Shown: in pieces, positions 33,801-41,942 of the stretch
Numbering within the stretch: the first letter of the stretch is position 1
How the letters are laid out: the number at the start of each line of letters is the position of its first letter
Assembly: GCA_964653555.1 (NCBI GenBank)
Contig: CAZZFT010000006.1
Coordinates: forward strand, 15,791 to 79,790
From: JAHEJV01 sp964653555
GTDB taxonomy: Bacteria; Myxococcota_A; UBA9160; SMWR01
Reading direction: 5' to 3'
Length of the DNA: 64,000 nt
The notes under the pieces: model-generated
Database searches by the model: none
What the model saw: the letters and a program-made list of their open reading frames with translations, nothing else
Told to the model about the DNA's origin: nothing
Made by a program: the position numbers and the translations under genes

Positions 33801-34269
33801 CCGCGCCGAGCCCCGCGAAGAAGGCGCGCGCCTGCTCGAGCGTCGTCGGGCCGGAGGTGCCCTCGATCACCGGAACACCGCAGCGCTGGGCGAGGCCCCG
33901 GGCACGCGCCTTGTCGCCGAAGAGCTCGAGCGACTCGGGCGACGGACCGACGAACACGAGACCGGCGTCGCCGCAGGCGCGCGCGAAGGCGGCGCTCTCC
34001 GAGAGGAAGCCGTAGCCCGGGTGCACGGCGTCGCAGCCGGCGGCGCGCGCCGCGTCGAGGATCCCCTCCACGTCGAGGTAGGCGGCCGCGCCCTCTCCGC
34101 GCAGCGGCTGGGCCGCATCGGCCTTGCGCGTGTGGAGGGCGTGGGCCTCGTCCTCGGAGTACAGGGCGACGCTGCGCAGGCCGCGCGCCGCTGCGGCCCG
34201 CATCACGCGGATCGCGATCTCGCCGCGATTGGCGACCAGCAGACTGCGAAGCGGCTTCTCGAGCGGCAT
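30874..34269 (-). CDS. Single-chain acyl-CoA carboxylase (biotin carboxylase, BCCP and carboxyltransferase)
   Basis: A 1,131-aa multidomain biotin enzyme. Residues 1-455 are biotin carboxylase: SLLVANRGEIAIRVMRAA, AVHPGYGFLSESAAFA, the ATP-grasp loop MIKAVSGGGGRGVKPVHAP and FIEANARLQVEHTVTEEVMG. A biotinyl domain near residue 560 has the lysine motif EAMKMEH. Residues about 640-1,131 are both halves of a PCCB/AccD5-type carboxyltransferase (YTVLAGTQGLQNHRKKDRLF, FLCDTPGIMVGPEVEKTALV, SFKAPIFCVAWPTGEFGGMG). All three functions in one chain match the long-chain acyl-CoA carboxylase (LCC) type, which carboxylates acyl-CoAs of varied length. Biotin supply links it to bioA nearby. Confidence 0.93.
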   Translation of the reverse strand: MPLEKPLRSLLVANRGEIAIRVMRAAAARGLRSVALYSEDEAHALHTRKADAAQPLRGEGAAAYLDVEGILDAARAAGCDAVHPGYGFLSESAAFARACGDAGLVFVGPSPESLELFGDKARARGLAQRCGVPVIEGTSGPTTLEQARAFFAGLGAGGSLMIKAVSGGGGRGVKPVHAPGELDAAFARCASEAAAAFGNGELYVERWLPRARHVEVQVAGDASGCVVHFGERECSLQRRHQKLVEMAPAPWLAPSLRARLVDAAVALARAADYTSLGTVEFLVDADRPEHFFFIEANARLQVEHTVTEEVMGVDLVALQLDLAEGRTLAELGFDPDRAPAPRGHAIQLRINTEKLRKKDGMPLPASGVLTAFEPPGGPGVRTDTAAHVGYRTNPRFDSLLAKVIVHSPSSRFEDAVALAYRALCELRIEGVETNRGLLQALLRHPALVEQRVTTRFVEENAAELVASAEEEHARLYLEEGAPEQAPSPSGRAGAQIDGGDPLAVLVHGKTPGARSAARGAEVAGALAVRAPLQGTIVSIAVAPGDAVVAGGALAVLEAMKMEHVLEAPCSGVVLQVGAVAGDTVLEGHLLVSIEEAEVAESGEVAVTAVDPDAVRPDLAEVIERHAIGLDARRPDAVARRRKTGQRTARENVEDLCDPGSFVEYGPLVVAAQRRRRTAEELAARTPADGLVGGLGTINADLFGGERARALVVSYDYTVLAGTQGLQNHRKKDRLFELAQRWRLPVVIFTEGGGGRPGDTDGAGVTGLDCTTFQDWGALSAWVPLVGINSGRCFAGNAALLGCCDVVIATADSNIGMGGPAMIEGGGLGVFRPEEVGPMEVQIPNGVVDLPVEDEAEAVAVAKRYLAYFQGAVPGGSAPDPRLLRQVIPENRLRVYDVRRVIEGLADTDSVLELRRAFGPGMVTALARVEGRPMGIVANNPVHLAGAIDSPGADKAARFMQLCDAFDLPILFLCDTPGIMVGPEVEKTALVRHASRMFLTGASLSVPFFTIVLRKGYGLGAQAMAGGSFKAPIFCVAWPTGEFGGMGLEGAVKLGYRNELEAVADPAERRALFQEMVDRMYQHGKAVSIASAFEIDDVIDPADSRRWIVRALDSLPPAPPRTVKKRPCIDAW

Positions 34270-34312
34270 GACACCTCGGCCGGAACGGACCCTCCCGGGC
34301 CCGCGCGCGGCC

Positions 34313-34990
34313 CTAGGAATGCCACATCCGGTCGAGCGCCGCCCCAACGGCCGCTACCGGCTCGCCGAGCATGGAGGGAAGGGCCATGCCCAGGCCGTCG
34401 ATCACGAACTGGATGGCGATCGCGGCGATCAGCAGTCCCATCAGCCGACCGACCACGGTCAGCGCGATCGGACCCAGGTACTTCGAGTAGGTGACGGCAA
34501 CCCAGAACATCCCGAAGGTGAGGCCGTAGACGAGAACCACCATCGTCACGAGCAGCCCCACCTGGAGCGCGCCCGCCGCCTCGTTGTGCAGCAGGATGCC
34601 GGTCGTGATCGCCCCCGGCCCGCACAAGAGCGGCACTCCGAGCGGGGTGATCGCCGCGTCGTTCTTCCCGAGCGCCTCGCTGCGCTCCTCTGCGGTGAGC
34701 CGGCGGCGCTCGCCCTCCAGCATCCGGAAGGCGATGCGCAGAATCACGAAGCCCCCCGCGATCTGGAGGGCCGGGACGGAGATGCGCAGCGCCGCGAGCA
34801 GGCGCGCGCCGAGCAGCGCGAAGGCGAGCATCGACGCCAGCGCGACGAGGCAGGCGCGCCTCGCGGTGGCGACCCGATCGGCGGCGTCCTGCTCCTCGGT
34901 GAGCGCCAGGAAGGTGGGCACCGTGGCGAAGGGGCTCAGGATGGCGAACAGGGATCCGAAGGCGAGCAACGCGTAGCTGAGCGGATTCAC
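34313..34990 (-). CDS. MarC-family integral membrane protein (UPF0056)
   Basis: A 225-aa membrane protein starting at GTG 34990 with six predicted helices. MarC/UPF0056 signatures are FGSLFAILSPFATVPTFLAL in helix 1 (the usual NPIGxxP replaced by SPFATVP), IAGGFVILRIAFRMLEG, and the conserved centre ITPLGVPLLCGPGAITTGIL, which corresponds to the family's AIPLLAGPGAI. The biochemical role of MarC is unknown; early claims about antibiotic resistance were not supported. It lies 43 nt upstream of the acyl-CoA carboxylase on the same strand and may be co-transcribed. Confidence 0.9.
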   Translation of the reverse strand: MNPLSYALLAFGSLFAILSPFATVPTFLALTEEQDAADRVATARRACLVALASMLAFALLGARLLAALRISVPALQIAGGFVILRIAFRMLEGERRRLTAEERSEALGKNDAAITPLGVPLLCGPGAITTGILLHNEAAGALQVGLLVTMVVLVYGLTFGMFWVAVTYSKYLGPIALTVVGRLMGLLIAAIAIQFVIDGLGMALPSMLGEPVAAVGAALDRMWHS

Positions 34991-35226
34991 GCGCGAAGGG
35001 GTAGGACGCGGAGCCCCCCGGGTCAAACCTCGGGCGCCCTCAATCCGGATGCCGGATCGGCCGATCCGCCATTGGAGCACCTGCATCCCCGGAGACCCGC
35101 ACCCTGGACGATCTCACGACACCCTTCCGGCTCCGCTTCGACCGCAGCCGAGCGCTCGACCTCCCGGCCCAGATCGAGGAGTGCGCCGACTACCTCCAGA
35201 ACCCGCAGATCCTGCTGACCGAGTTC

Positions 35227-35838
35227 ATGGAGTCCTACTACTGGGTCGAGGGGAAGCTGGATCCCGAGCGGCACGACGAGCAGCTCGAGGCGAGCACGGC
35301 CGAGCTGGTGCTGGAGCCCTTCTTCGACTCCCTGGAGCTGCGCGTGCTGGCGCGAGGGCAGGTGGAGACGATCCGCTGCGTGGCCGGCGCCTTCGCGCCA
35401 TTGCCCGGAGAGCTGCATCCGGCCCTGGAGCAGCGAGGTCTCGACTACGTGGGCGTCCGGGAGGGATCGGAACGTCTGGTGCTCGGGGTGACCGACGCGG
35501 TCGCCGAGCTCACTCCCTTCTGCCTGCTGCTGCGCGCGCTCAATTGCCTGGCCGAGCTGGCGCCGCCCTTCCAGATGACCCGCCTGCGGCGACACGTGCT
35601 GCGGGACCGGGTCGATCCGGAGGGCGTCTTCGACATCCAGATCGGCATGTCGCAGCGCGGGCGCTCGGAGCTGGAGACGTCGCTCTTGATGCTGACCCGC
35701 GACCTGGCCGAGATGTTCAAGACGCGGGTGGCGGAGGAGCCCCAGTTCGAGGGCTCGATCGGTCGCATCGAGTGCCTCGAGCTCGGCGAGAACGCGACCG
35801 GCCCCGAGGGCACCCTGCGCGTCCTGTGGCGGGCGTAG
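35227..35838 (+). CDS. Hypothetical protein (about 203 aa, 5' end uncertain)
   Basis: A soluble acidic protein that I do not recognise. Visible parts are MESYYWVEGKLDPERHDEQL, LVLGVTDAVAELTPFCLLLR, a helix (ELETSLLMLTRDLAEMFKTR) and a C-terminal strand (GRIECLELGENATG). The frame stays open and coding-like for at least 41 codons before the ATG (FRLRFDRSRALDLPAQIEEC, YLQNPQILLTEF), with a GGAG 9 nt before a CTG at 35104 but no ATG, GTG or TTG. The true start may therefore be a rare codon. It stands between MarC and the RND exporter. Confidence 0.65.
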   Translation: MESYYWVEGKLDPERHDEQLEASTAELVLEPFFDSLELRVLARGQVETIRCVAGAFAPLPGELHPALEQRGLDYVGVREGSERLVLGVTDAVAELTPFCLLLRALNCLAELAPPFQMTRLRRHVLRDRVDPEGVFDIQIGMSQRGRSELETSLLMLTRDLAEMFKTRVAEEPQFEGSIGRIECLELGENATGPEGTLRVLWRA

Positions 35839-35853
35839 TCCGAGCCGGCCCGG

Positions 35854-38214
35854 TCAATCGGGGCCGGAGGCGACCGGGGCCAGGGCCATCGCCGCGGGGA
35901 GGACGGCGACGACGGCGACCAGGGCGCCGAGGATCGCCAGCCCGGCCAGCATGCCGAAGTGCGCGATCGTGCTCCAGGAAGAGAGCATCAGCGCGAAGAA
36001 TCCGACGGCGAGCGCCAGCGACGTCGTGACGACGGCGCGGCCCACGCGCAGGACGGCGTCGCCCATCGCGTCGGCGCGCGAACGGCCGCTCGTGCGCAGG
36101 CGCCGGTAGACCGAGAGCAGGTGGATGCAGTCGTCGACGGCGATGCCGATCACCACCGCCGCCACCATCGCGCTGCCCACGTCGAGCGGCGCGCCGAGCC
36201 AGCCCATCGCACCGAGCGTCGCCACCACCGGCACCACCGTCGGCACGAGCGCCAACAGGGCGAGGCGGAGCGAGCGCAGGAACACGGCGACCATCGCCAG
36301 CACCACCACGGCCGCCGTCGCGAAGCTCCACAGCTGGGTGCGCTGGATCTCGTCGATCATCTCGTGCACCACCGCGAAGGGACCGGTGAGCTCGTAGTGC
36401 CAGCCGGCGGGAAGGGTGTCGGCGAGGCGGCTGTCGACCTCGTCGACCACCGCGCGCATCCGGTCCTGGGGCATCTTCTCCGACTCGAGGGAGACGCGGT
36501 AGCGATCGCGACGGGCGTCGATCCAGCGGGCCAGCACGGCGGGATCCTGGTCGTCGAGCGCCGCCGCGATCTCGTCCACCTCCACCTCGCGCCCGGGCAG
36601 GCGGTTCCAGAACGGGTCGTCGTCGCTCGCGAGCTGATTGACCAGGGAGAACCAATCCACCGCCGAGCGCGCCGGTCCGAGACCCTCCACCCGACCGAGC
36701 GAGTTCGCGACCGCCTCCACGACGCGCAGGGATTCGGGCGCGTGCAACGACGTGCCGGCCGGCGGCGCGAGCGTCACCTCGAGCGTGTCGGGCCGGCGCA
36801 GACGGTCGCGCACCTGATGGGCCCAGCGCACGACGCGGCTGTCGCGCCCGTAGAGGTCCTCGAAGCTCGCGTCCACGCGCAGCGAGAGAGCTCCCCAGCC
36901 GAGGCCCGCTCCGAGCAGCGCGGTCGCCACCAGCACCGCGCGCGCGTGGTGCTGGGCCCCGCTCACGACGCGGCGCAGGGCGGCGTCCCAGCGCGCCGCG
37001 GCGGCCGCCGCCGGCGCGTGGACGAGCGGCAGCCGCAGCGCCAGCAGGGGCAGCAAGGTGAAGGTCAGCAGCAGCGCCGCGCAGACACCGAAGGCCGCGG
37101 CCAGGCCGAAGCGGTCGAAGCTCTGCAGGTCGCTGGTCGCGAAGGAGGCGAAGCCGGCGGCGGTGGTGAGCGAGGTGACGATGCACGCCCCGCCCACGTC
37201 GCGCACCGCGCCGAGCAGCAGCTCGCGCTTGGGACGCCCGGGATGGTCCGCCGCGTCGCCGGCGAGCCGAGCGAGCAGGTGGATGACGTCGCCGACGCCG
37301 ATCACGAGCAGCAGCGGCGGCAGCGCCTGGGTGACCGAGTTCTGCGGCCAGCCGAGCCACCCCATCGCGCCGAAGGTCCACAGCACGCTCACTCCCACCG
37401 TGGCGAGCGCCGCGACGGCGACCGACAGCGATCGGAACAGCGCGACGAACACGCCACCGACGAGCACGATCATCACCGGGATCAGGCGGCCCGTGTCGGC
37501 CTGGAGCTCACCGCCCGCCACCACGAACTCCACCGGACCGCCGACGCGCTGGAAGCGGTAGCCGCGTGCCTCCTGGGGAGCGAGCGCCGCGTCGAGCGCC
37601 GCGTAGGCCGCCGTCTGGTCGCGGCTGTTCGAGGACGCCACCTCCACGACGATCGCCCCGACGCGGCCGTCCTCGCTCACGAGCTGGCGCGGCCACAGCG
37701 AGTCCTGGAGAGCGCGCAGCGCGAGGGCCTCCCGATCCTCCACGACCGCTCCGGCCTCGACGAGGCGGCGGGCGCGGACGCCGGCGTCGCCGTCGGGGAC
37801 GAGCAGCGGGCTGGTGGCGACGCTCTCCACTCGCCGGATCGACGGCTCGCCGCGCAACGCCTCGGCGATCGCCGCCGCGGTATGCAGCGCGTCCGGATCG
37901 AACACGCTGTCGCAGCGCTGCGTCTGGGCGCAGTCGTAGACGGCGGCCAGCGGGAAGCCGCCGTCGAAGCCCTCCAGGAAGGCGTCCAGGCGAGCGACCG
38001 CCGGATGGCGGTGGCCGAGCAGGCTCCGGTAGCCGACGTCGGTCTCCAGCCGCGACATCCCCAGCGCCGCGAGCGCCGTGGCGACCGCCAGCACGAGGAG
38101 CACCGCGCGGGGTCGGTCGAGGGCGAGGCGCGTCAGGCGTTCCACGGCGAGCTCCCGAATCCGTCCGCCCGGTCCCCGGCGCGCCCGGAGCCCGATTCTC
38201 GATCCGCGTGCCAC
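35854..38214 (-). CDS. RND-superfamily (MMPL/HpnN-like) transporter
   Basis: A 786-aa protein of the RND superfamily in its short lipid/hydrophobe-exporter form. It has a first helix (VLLVLAVATALAALGM), a large periplasmic loop, five helices ending near residue 400, a second loop and five more helices. Both sterol-sensing-like helices carry the ion-coupling signatures: LLVIGVGDVIHLLARLAG (about 310) and AAVVIGIAVDDCIHLLSVYR (about 690). HpnN-type relatives move hopanoids or other lipids to the outer membrane. The frame starts at GTG 38214; an internal GTG at about 38145 (VERLTRLAL) would fit the family start better. It is divergent from the type III PKS operon with 182 nt between them, so it may export that product. 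Confidence 0.9.
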   Translation of the reverse strand: MARGSRIGLRARRGPGGRIRELAVERLTRLALDRPRAVLLVLAVATALAALGMSRLETDVGYRSLLGHRHPAVARLDAFLEGFDGGFPLAAVYDCAQTQRCDSVFDPDALHTAAAIAEALRGEPSIRRVESVATSPLLVPDGDAGVRARRLVEAGAVVEDREALALRALQDSLWPRQLVSEDGRVGAIVVEVASSNSRDQTAAYAALDAALAPQEARGYRFQRVGGPVEFVVAGGELQADTGRLIPVMIVLVGGVFVALFRSLSVAVAALATVGVSVLWTFGAMGWLGWPQNSVTQALPPLLLVIGVGDVIHLLARLAGDAADHPGRPKRELLLGAVRDVGGACIVTSLTTAAGFASFATSDLQSFDRFGLAAAFGVCAALLLTFTLLPLLALRLPLVHAPAAAAAARWDAALRRVVSGAQHHARAVLVATALLGAGLGWGALSLRVDASFEDLYGRDSRVVRWAHQVRDRLRRPDTLEVTLAPPAGTSLHAPESLRVVEAVANSLGRVEGLGPARSAVDWFSLVNQLASDDDPFWNRLPGREVEVDEIAAALDDQDPAVLARWIDARRDRYRVSLESEKMPQDRMRAVVDEVDSRLADTLPAGWHYELTGPFAVVHEMIDEIQRTQLWSFATAAVVVLAMVAVFLRSLRLALLALVPTVVPVVATLGAMGWLGAPLDVGSAMVAAVVIGIAVDDCIHLLSVYRRLRTSGRSRADAMGDAVLRVGRAVVTTSLALAVGFFALMLSSWSTIAHFGMLAGLAILGALVAVVAVLPAAMALAPVASGPD

Positions 38215-38396
38215 CTGTACGACCGGCGATCGCGAGTGGATCCCCCGGACTCCGTGGCGGACGCCCGCGATCGCGGGTGCCGGAGGCTAGCTTCTCGCAG
38301 AACCGCGTCTCACCTCCGTCGGCGGGGGCGCTACGTTCCGCTTCGGGCGCGCGCGCGACGGGGGCCGAGCGCCTTTCCGCCTGGGGGTCCGGCGAC

Positions 38397-39443
38397 ATGC
38401 GTATCGCGGCCGTGGGTCGCGCCCTGCCCGACTACTACTACGAACAGAGCGAGCTGCTCGCGGCGCTCCAGGACGCGTTCGGCGATCGTCTCCACAACGC
38501 GGGTCGGCTCGAGCGTCTCCACCGCAACGTCTGCGTCGCAGGACGCCACCTCGCGCTTCCGATCGACGAGTACGAGAAGCTCGATTCCTTCACCGCCGCC
38601 AACGACGCCTTCCTGCGCTGCGCGACGCCGCTGGGAAGTCGCGCCCTGGTCGACGCCCTGTCGCGCGCCGGTCTGGCCGCACATCGGATCGATCACCTGT
38701 TCTTCGTGACGGTCACCGGGGTCGCCACGCCCTCGATCGACGCCCGGATCGCCACCCGGGTGGGTCTGCGTCGAGACGTGAAGCGCACCCCGATCTTCGG
38801 GCTCGGCTGCGTGGCCGGCGCCGCCGGCATCGCGCGCGCCGCCGACTACCTGCGCGGCCACCCGGGCGGGATCGTCGCCCTGCTGTCCGTGGAGCTGTGC
38901 ACGCTGACGCTGCAGCGCCGGGATCTCTCCGTCTCCAACCTGATCGCCAGCGCCCTGTTCGGCGATGGCGCCGCCGCCGTGATCCTCACCGGGAGCGACG
39001 TCCCCGGCGACGGCCCGCAGGTGGTCGCCTCGCGCTCGGTGCTCTATCCCGACACCGAGCACGTGATGGGCTGGAACGTCACCAGCGAGGGCTTCCGCGT
39101 CGTGCTCTCCGGCGACGTTCCGCGCATCGCCCTCGGCATCCGCCCCGACGTCGACGAGTTCCTCGCCGAGCACGGCCTGGTCCTCGACGACATCGAGAGC
39201 TTCGTCTGTCACCCCGGCGGTCCTCGGGTTCTCGAGGCGTTCGAGCAGGCGTTCGATCGGCCGCGCGACGCCTTCGCTCTCACCTGGCAGAGCCTGTCCC
39301 GGGTGGGAAACCTCTCCAGCGCGTCGGTGCTGCTCGTGCTCGGCGACACGATCGCCGAGCGCCGCCCGCGCGCGGGCAGCCCGGGCCTGCTGATCTCGAT
39401 GGGCCCCGGCTTCTGCGCCGAGCTGGTGCTGCTGCGATGGTGA
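38397..39443 (+). CDS. Type III polyketide synthase (alkylpyrone/alkylresorcinol type)
   Basis: A 348-aa chalcone/stilbene-synthase-fold enzyme. The catalytic triad is in place: Cys in IFGLGCVAGAAGIARAADYL (about residue 138), His in FVCHPGGPRVLEAFEQAF (about 272) and Asn in SRVGNLSSASVLLVL (about 304), followed by the family's GPGF motif (SMGPGFCAEL). It extends an acyl-CoA starter with malonyl-CoA and cyclises the product. It shares an overlap with a membrane methyltransferase gene, the arrangement of bacterial bpsA-bpsB pairs that make methylated alkylpyrones, with a flavoprotein next. Start ATG 38397 gives the normal length. Product class is inferred from context. Confidence 0.93.
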   Translation: MRIAAVGRALPDYYYEQSELLAALQDAFGDRLHNAGRLERLHRNVCVAGRHLALPIDEYEKLDSFTAANDAFLRCATPLGSRALVDALSRAGLAAHRIDHLFFVTVTGVATPSIDARIATRVGLRRDVKRTPIFGLGCVAGAAGIARAADYLRGHPGGIVALLSVELCTLTLQRRDLSVSNLIASALFGDGAAAVILTGSDVPGDGPQVVASRSVLYPDTEHVMGWNVTSEGFRVVLSGDVPRIALGIRPDVDEFLAEHGLVLDDIESFVCHPGGPRVLEAFEQAFDRPRDAFALTWQSLSRVGNLSSASVLLVLGDTIAERRPRAGSPGLLISMGPGFCAELVLLRW

Positions 39444-40012
39444 GCGCCTATACGATGCTCGTGGCCCTGGTCGCCGTGCAGCGCCTCGCGGAGCTCCAGC
39501 TGAGCCGACGCCACTCGGACCGGGCGCGTGCGCGGGGCGGCGTCGAGTACGGGCGAGCCCACTACCCGGCGATGGTTCTCCTGCACACGGCCTTCCTGAC
39601 GGGATGCGTCCTGGAGGTCGCGCTGCTGGACCGCCCCTTCCGCCCTGCTCTCGCCGCCGCCATGGCCATCCTGTTCGCCGCCGCCACGGCGCTGCGGCTG
39701 TGGTGCATCACGTCCCTGGGGCCCTTCTGGACGACGCGGATCTGGGTCGTGCCCGGCGCCTCCCTCGTGGAGCGCGGTCCCTACGCCTTCCTGCGCCACC
39801 CCAACTATCTCGCCGTCGCGGTGGAGGGCGTCGCCCTGCCCCTGCTGCACGGAGCCTGGATCACGGCCACGGCGTTCACGCTGGCGAACGCCGCGCTGAT
39901 GTCCGTGCGCATCCCCTGCGAGGACCGCGCCCTCGCCGGTGCCCGGGCGGCGCCGCAGCGGGAATCCCGTGCGCGTCGGATCGGCGAGACCGCCGAAGAC
40001 GACCTTGCCTGA
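39437..40012 (+). CDS. Isoprenylcysteine carboxyl methyltransferase-family protein (BpsB-like)
   Basis: A 191-aa membrane methyltransferase whose ATG overlaps the end of the type III PKS gene, so the two are translationally coupled. ICMT marks are the SAM-binding region SLVERGPYAFLRHPNYLAVA (RHPNY core) and the trailing Glu-rich end (RIPCEDRALAG). Four or five helices are visible. In the bacterial BpsA-BpsB system the homologous enzyme O-methylates the alkylpyrone made by the PKS. It is followed by an overlapping flavoprotein gene. A role in methylating the polyketide is likely but untested here. Confidence 0.9.
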   Translation: MVSAYTMLVALVAVQRLAELQLSRRHSDRARARGGVEYGRAHYPAMVLLHTAFLTGCVLEVALLDRPFRPALAAAMAILFAAATALRLWCITSLGPFWTTRIWVVPGASLVERGPYAFLRHPNYLAVAVEGVALPLLHGAWITATAFTLANAALMSVRIPCEDRALAGARAAPQRESRARRIGETAEDDLA

Positions 40013-41264
40013 CGCGGTCCGGGTGGATCTCGCGATCTGCGGCGGCGGCCCGGCGGGCCTGGCCACCGCGATCCACGCCGCCCGGGCCGGGCTGCGCGCG
40101 GTCGTGTGCGACGCGCGCCCGCTTCCCCTGGACAAGGCGTGCGGGGAGGGTGTCATGCCCGCCGGCGTGGCGGCCCTCGACGCGATGGGAGTGCGCGTGC
40201 CGGCGGCGTCGCGCGCGGCGTTCCTGGGCATCCGCTACGTCGAGCAGGGCCGCGTCGCCGAGGGCCGCTTTCGCTCGGGCGAGGGCTGGGGCGTCCGGCG
40301 CACGGCGCTGGTCGTCGGTCTCGCCGAGCGCGCGCGCGAGCTGGGTGTGGAGCTGCGCTACGGCTGTCCGCTGACGCGTTGGCGTCGCGAGCCCGGCGGC
40401 GGGATCGCCGCCGACACCTCCGGAGGCGCGTTGCGGGCGCCGCTTCTGGTCGGCGCCGACGGTCTGCACAGCCGGATCCGCCGGGAGGCCGGGCTCGCCC
40501 GGGCCTGGCGCGGCGCGCGCCGACTCGGCCTGCGGCTCCACTTCGACGTCACCCCCTGGAGCCGCTGCGTCGAAGTACACCTGGCCGGCGACGTCGAGGC
40601 CTACGTCACGCCGGTCGGGCCTAGCGAGGTCGGCGTCGCGCTGATGTGGAACGGCGACGAGCGTCGCCAGCAGGAGCTGATGGCGGCGTTCCCCGCGCTG
40701 CGCGAGCGCCTGCTCGACGCGCCCCAGAGCAGCGAGCCGCGCGGCGCCGGCCCCTTCCGCCAGGGCGTGCGCCGGCGCTTCGCCCCGGGCGTCGCCCTGG
40801 TGGGCGACGCCGCCGGCTACCTCGACCCGCTGACCGGCGAGGGGATCGCCCTCGGTCTGCTCACGGCGGGCGCCCTGGTCGACACCGTCGCCGCGAGCAG
40901 GCCCCTGGCCGAGTACGAGCGCGCCTACCGCCGGCTGTCGCGGAACTACTACCGGCTCACGCGCCTGCTCCTGGCGATCGCGCCGAGGCGCGGCCTGCGG
41001 CGCCGGATGATCGCCAGCCTCGCCCGCCACCCGGACCTGTTCACCCACCTGCTGGAGGTGAGCGACGGTCGCGCGACCCTGCGCGGTCTGGGAGCCGGGG
41101 GCGCGGCCCGCCTGCTCGGCGGACTGCTGGCGGACCCCCCAGCGCCGGCAGATCACAGCGGCGACGGCGGTCCCGGAATCTCCCGGTCGATCGTCTGCTC
41201 GCGCTCGCGGTCGGAGCGCTCGAAATCGCACAGCTCGCGGGCGTGGGGGAACACCGCCTCGTAG
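40005..41264 (+). CDS. FAD-dependent oxidoreductase of the type III PKS cluster
   Basis: A roughly 420-aa flavoprotein of the geranylgeranyl reductase/aromatic monooxygenase group. It has the Rossmann motif LAICGGGPAGLATAIHAARA, KACGEGVMPAGVAALDAMGV (the C-G-E/D-G motif of GGR-type enzymes), LVGADGLHSRIRREAG and the second FAD motif GVALVGDAAGYLDPLTGEGI. The same trio of type III PKS, ICMT-like methyltransferase and flavoprotein recurs in bacterial gene clusters, so it probably oxidises or reduces the polyketide. The start is uncertain (TTG 40005, GTG 39969 or GTG 40023). The last 40 residues are Ser/Arg-rich and overlap the convergent lipoprotein gene by 112 nt; they look like read-through beyond the family's normal end. 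Confidence 0.88.
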   Translation: MPDAVRVDLAICGGGPAGLATAIHAARAGLRAVVCDARPLPLDKACGEGVMPAGVAALDAMGVRVPAASRAAFLGIRYVEQGRVAEGRFRSGEGWGVRRTALVVGLAERARELGVELRYGCPLTRWRREPGGGIAADTSGGALRAPLLVGADGLHSRIRREAGLARAWRGARRLGLRLHFDVTPWSRCVEVHLAGDVEAYVTPVGPSEVGVALMWNGDERRQQELMAAFPALRERLLDAPQSSEPRGAGPFRQGVRRRFAPGVALVGDAAGYLDPLTGEGIALGLLTAGALVDTVAASRPLAEYERAYRRLSRNYYRLTRLLLAIAPRRGLRRRMIASLARHPDLFTHLLEVSDGRATLRGLGAGGAARLLGGLLADPPAPADHSGDGGPGISRSIVCSRSRSERSKSHSSRAWGNTAS

Positions 41265-41782
41265 GCCTGCTTCACGAAGATCTTCGCCTGGTCCTCGAGG
41301 GTCTCGTAGGGACCGTAGGAGAGTCCGTTGTACATCGTCGGGATCTTCTGCCGGGACGCGCTCGGCTCCACCGCCTCGCCGTCGCGCTGGAACACCGTGA
41401 CCCCCGGGTCGTAGCCCTCGTTCATGTTGCGCGCCGAGAGCAGGGCGCTGAAGATGTAGCCGTCGCCGTGCGAGTTGTCCGAGGCCAGAATCATCAGCGA
41501 CCAGTAGGCGTCCTGGTTCGAGCGCGTGACCCGCACTCCGTACCGCTCGAACTCCCGCTCCATCGCGCGCGCCACCCGGTCCGCGACCTCGATCTCGCCG
41601 TGCCGGGAGTAGTCGATCAGGATGGTCATGAAGTCGCACTGGACACGCTGGTCCGCGTCGCTGCCGGGCGGCGGCTCGGAGCTGCGGAAGGGCAGGTCCG
41701 GGATCCGGATCACGAGCGTCTGACCGCAGCCGGAGACGACCAGCCAGAGTCCGAGAGCGAGCGCGATCGACCCCCTGTTCAT
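41153..41782 (-). CDS. Lipoprotein of unknown function (209 aa)
   Basis: The start ATG 41782 leads into a lipoprotein signal (IALALGLWLVVSGC-GQ). The mature part includes QCDFMTILIDYSRHGEIEVA, a helix (ADRVARAMEREFERYGVRVT) and AYWSLMILASDNSHGDGYIF, ending with charged repeats (DFERSDREREQTIDREI). The pattern resembles envelope proteins that assemble with outer-membrane complexes, but I cannot name a family. Its 3' end overlaps the flavoprotein gene of the PKS cluster in antisense orientation by 112 nt. Confidence 0.8.
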   Translation of the reverse strand: MNRGSIALALGLWLVVSGCGQTLVIRIPDLPFRSSEPPPGSDADQRVQCDFMTILIDYSRHGEIEVADRVARAMEREFERYGVRVTRSNQDAYWSLMILASDNSHGDGYIFSALLSARNMNEGYDPGVTVFQRDGEAVEPSASRQKIPTMYNGLSYGPYETLEDQAKIFVKQAYEAVFPHARELCDFERSDREREQTIDREIPGPPSPL

Positions 41783-41942
41783 GCCCGAATCGCCCGCCTT
41801 TCGCGCCGTCTCGCGCCGAGAGCCCGCCCGGACGGGTCTCCTATCGTATCCGCTGCGCCCTGCAAGCCCGTCGGGTCGCCGCACGTGGAGGAGGCGCGGT
41901 AGCCTCGTCGGCCGCCGACCGCCTTCCGCCCGGGAGCCTACC

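Noticed and set aside
30280..34494. Very long plus-strand open frame antisense to the acyl-CoA carboxylase gene
   Set aside because: High GC removes stop codons from antisense frames. The translation is His/Arg/Gly-rich with no domain, while the minus strand carries a fully recognisable enzyme.
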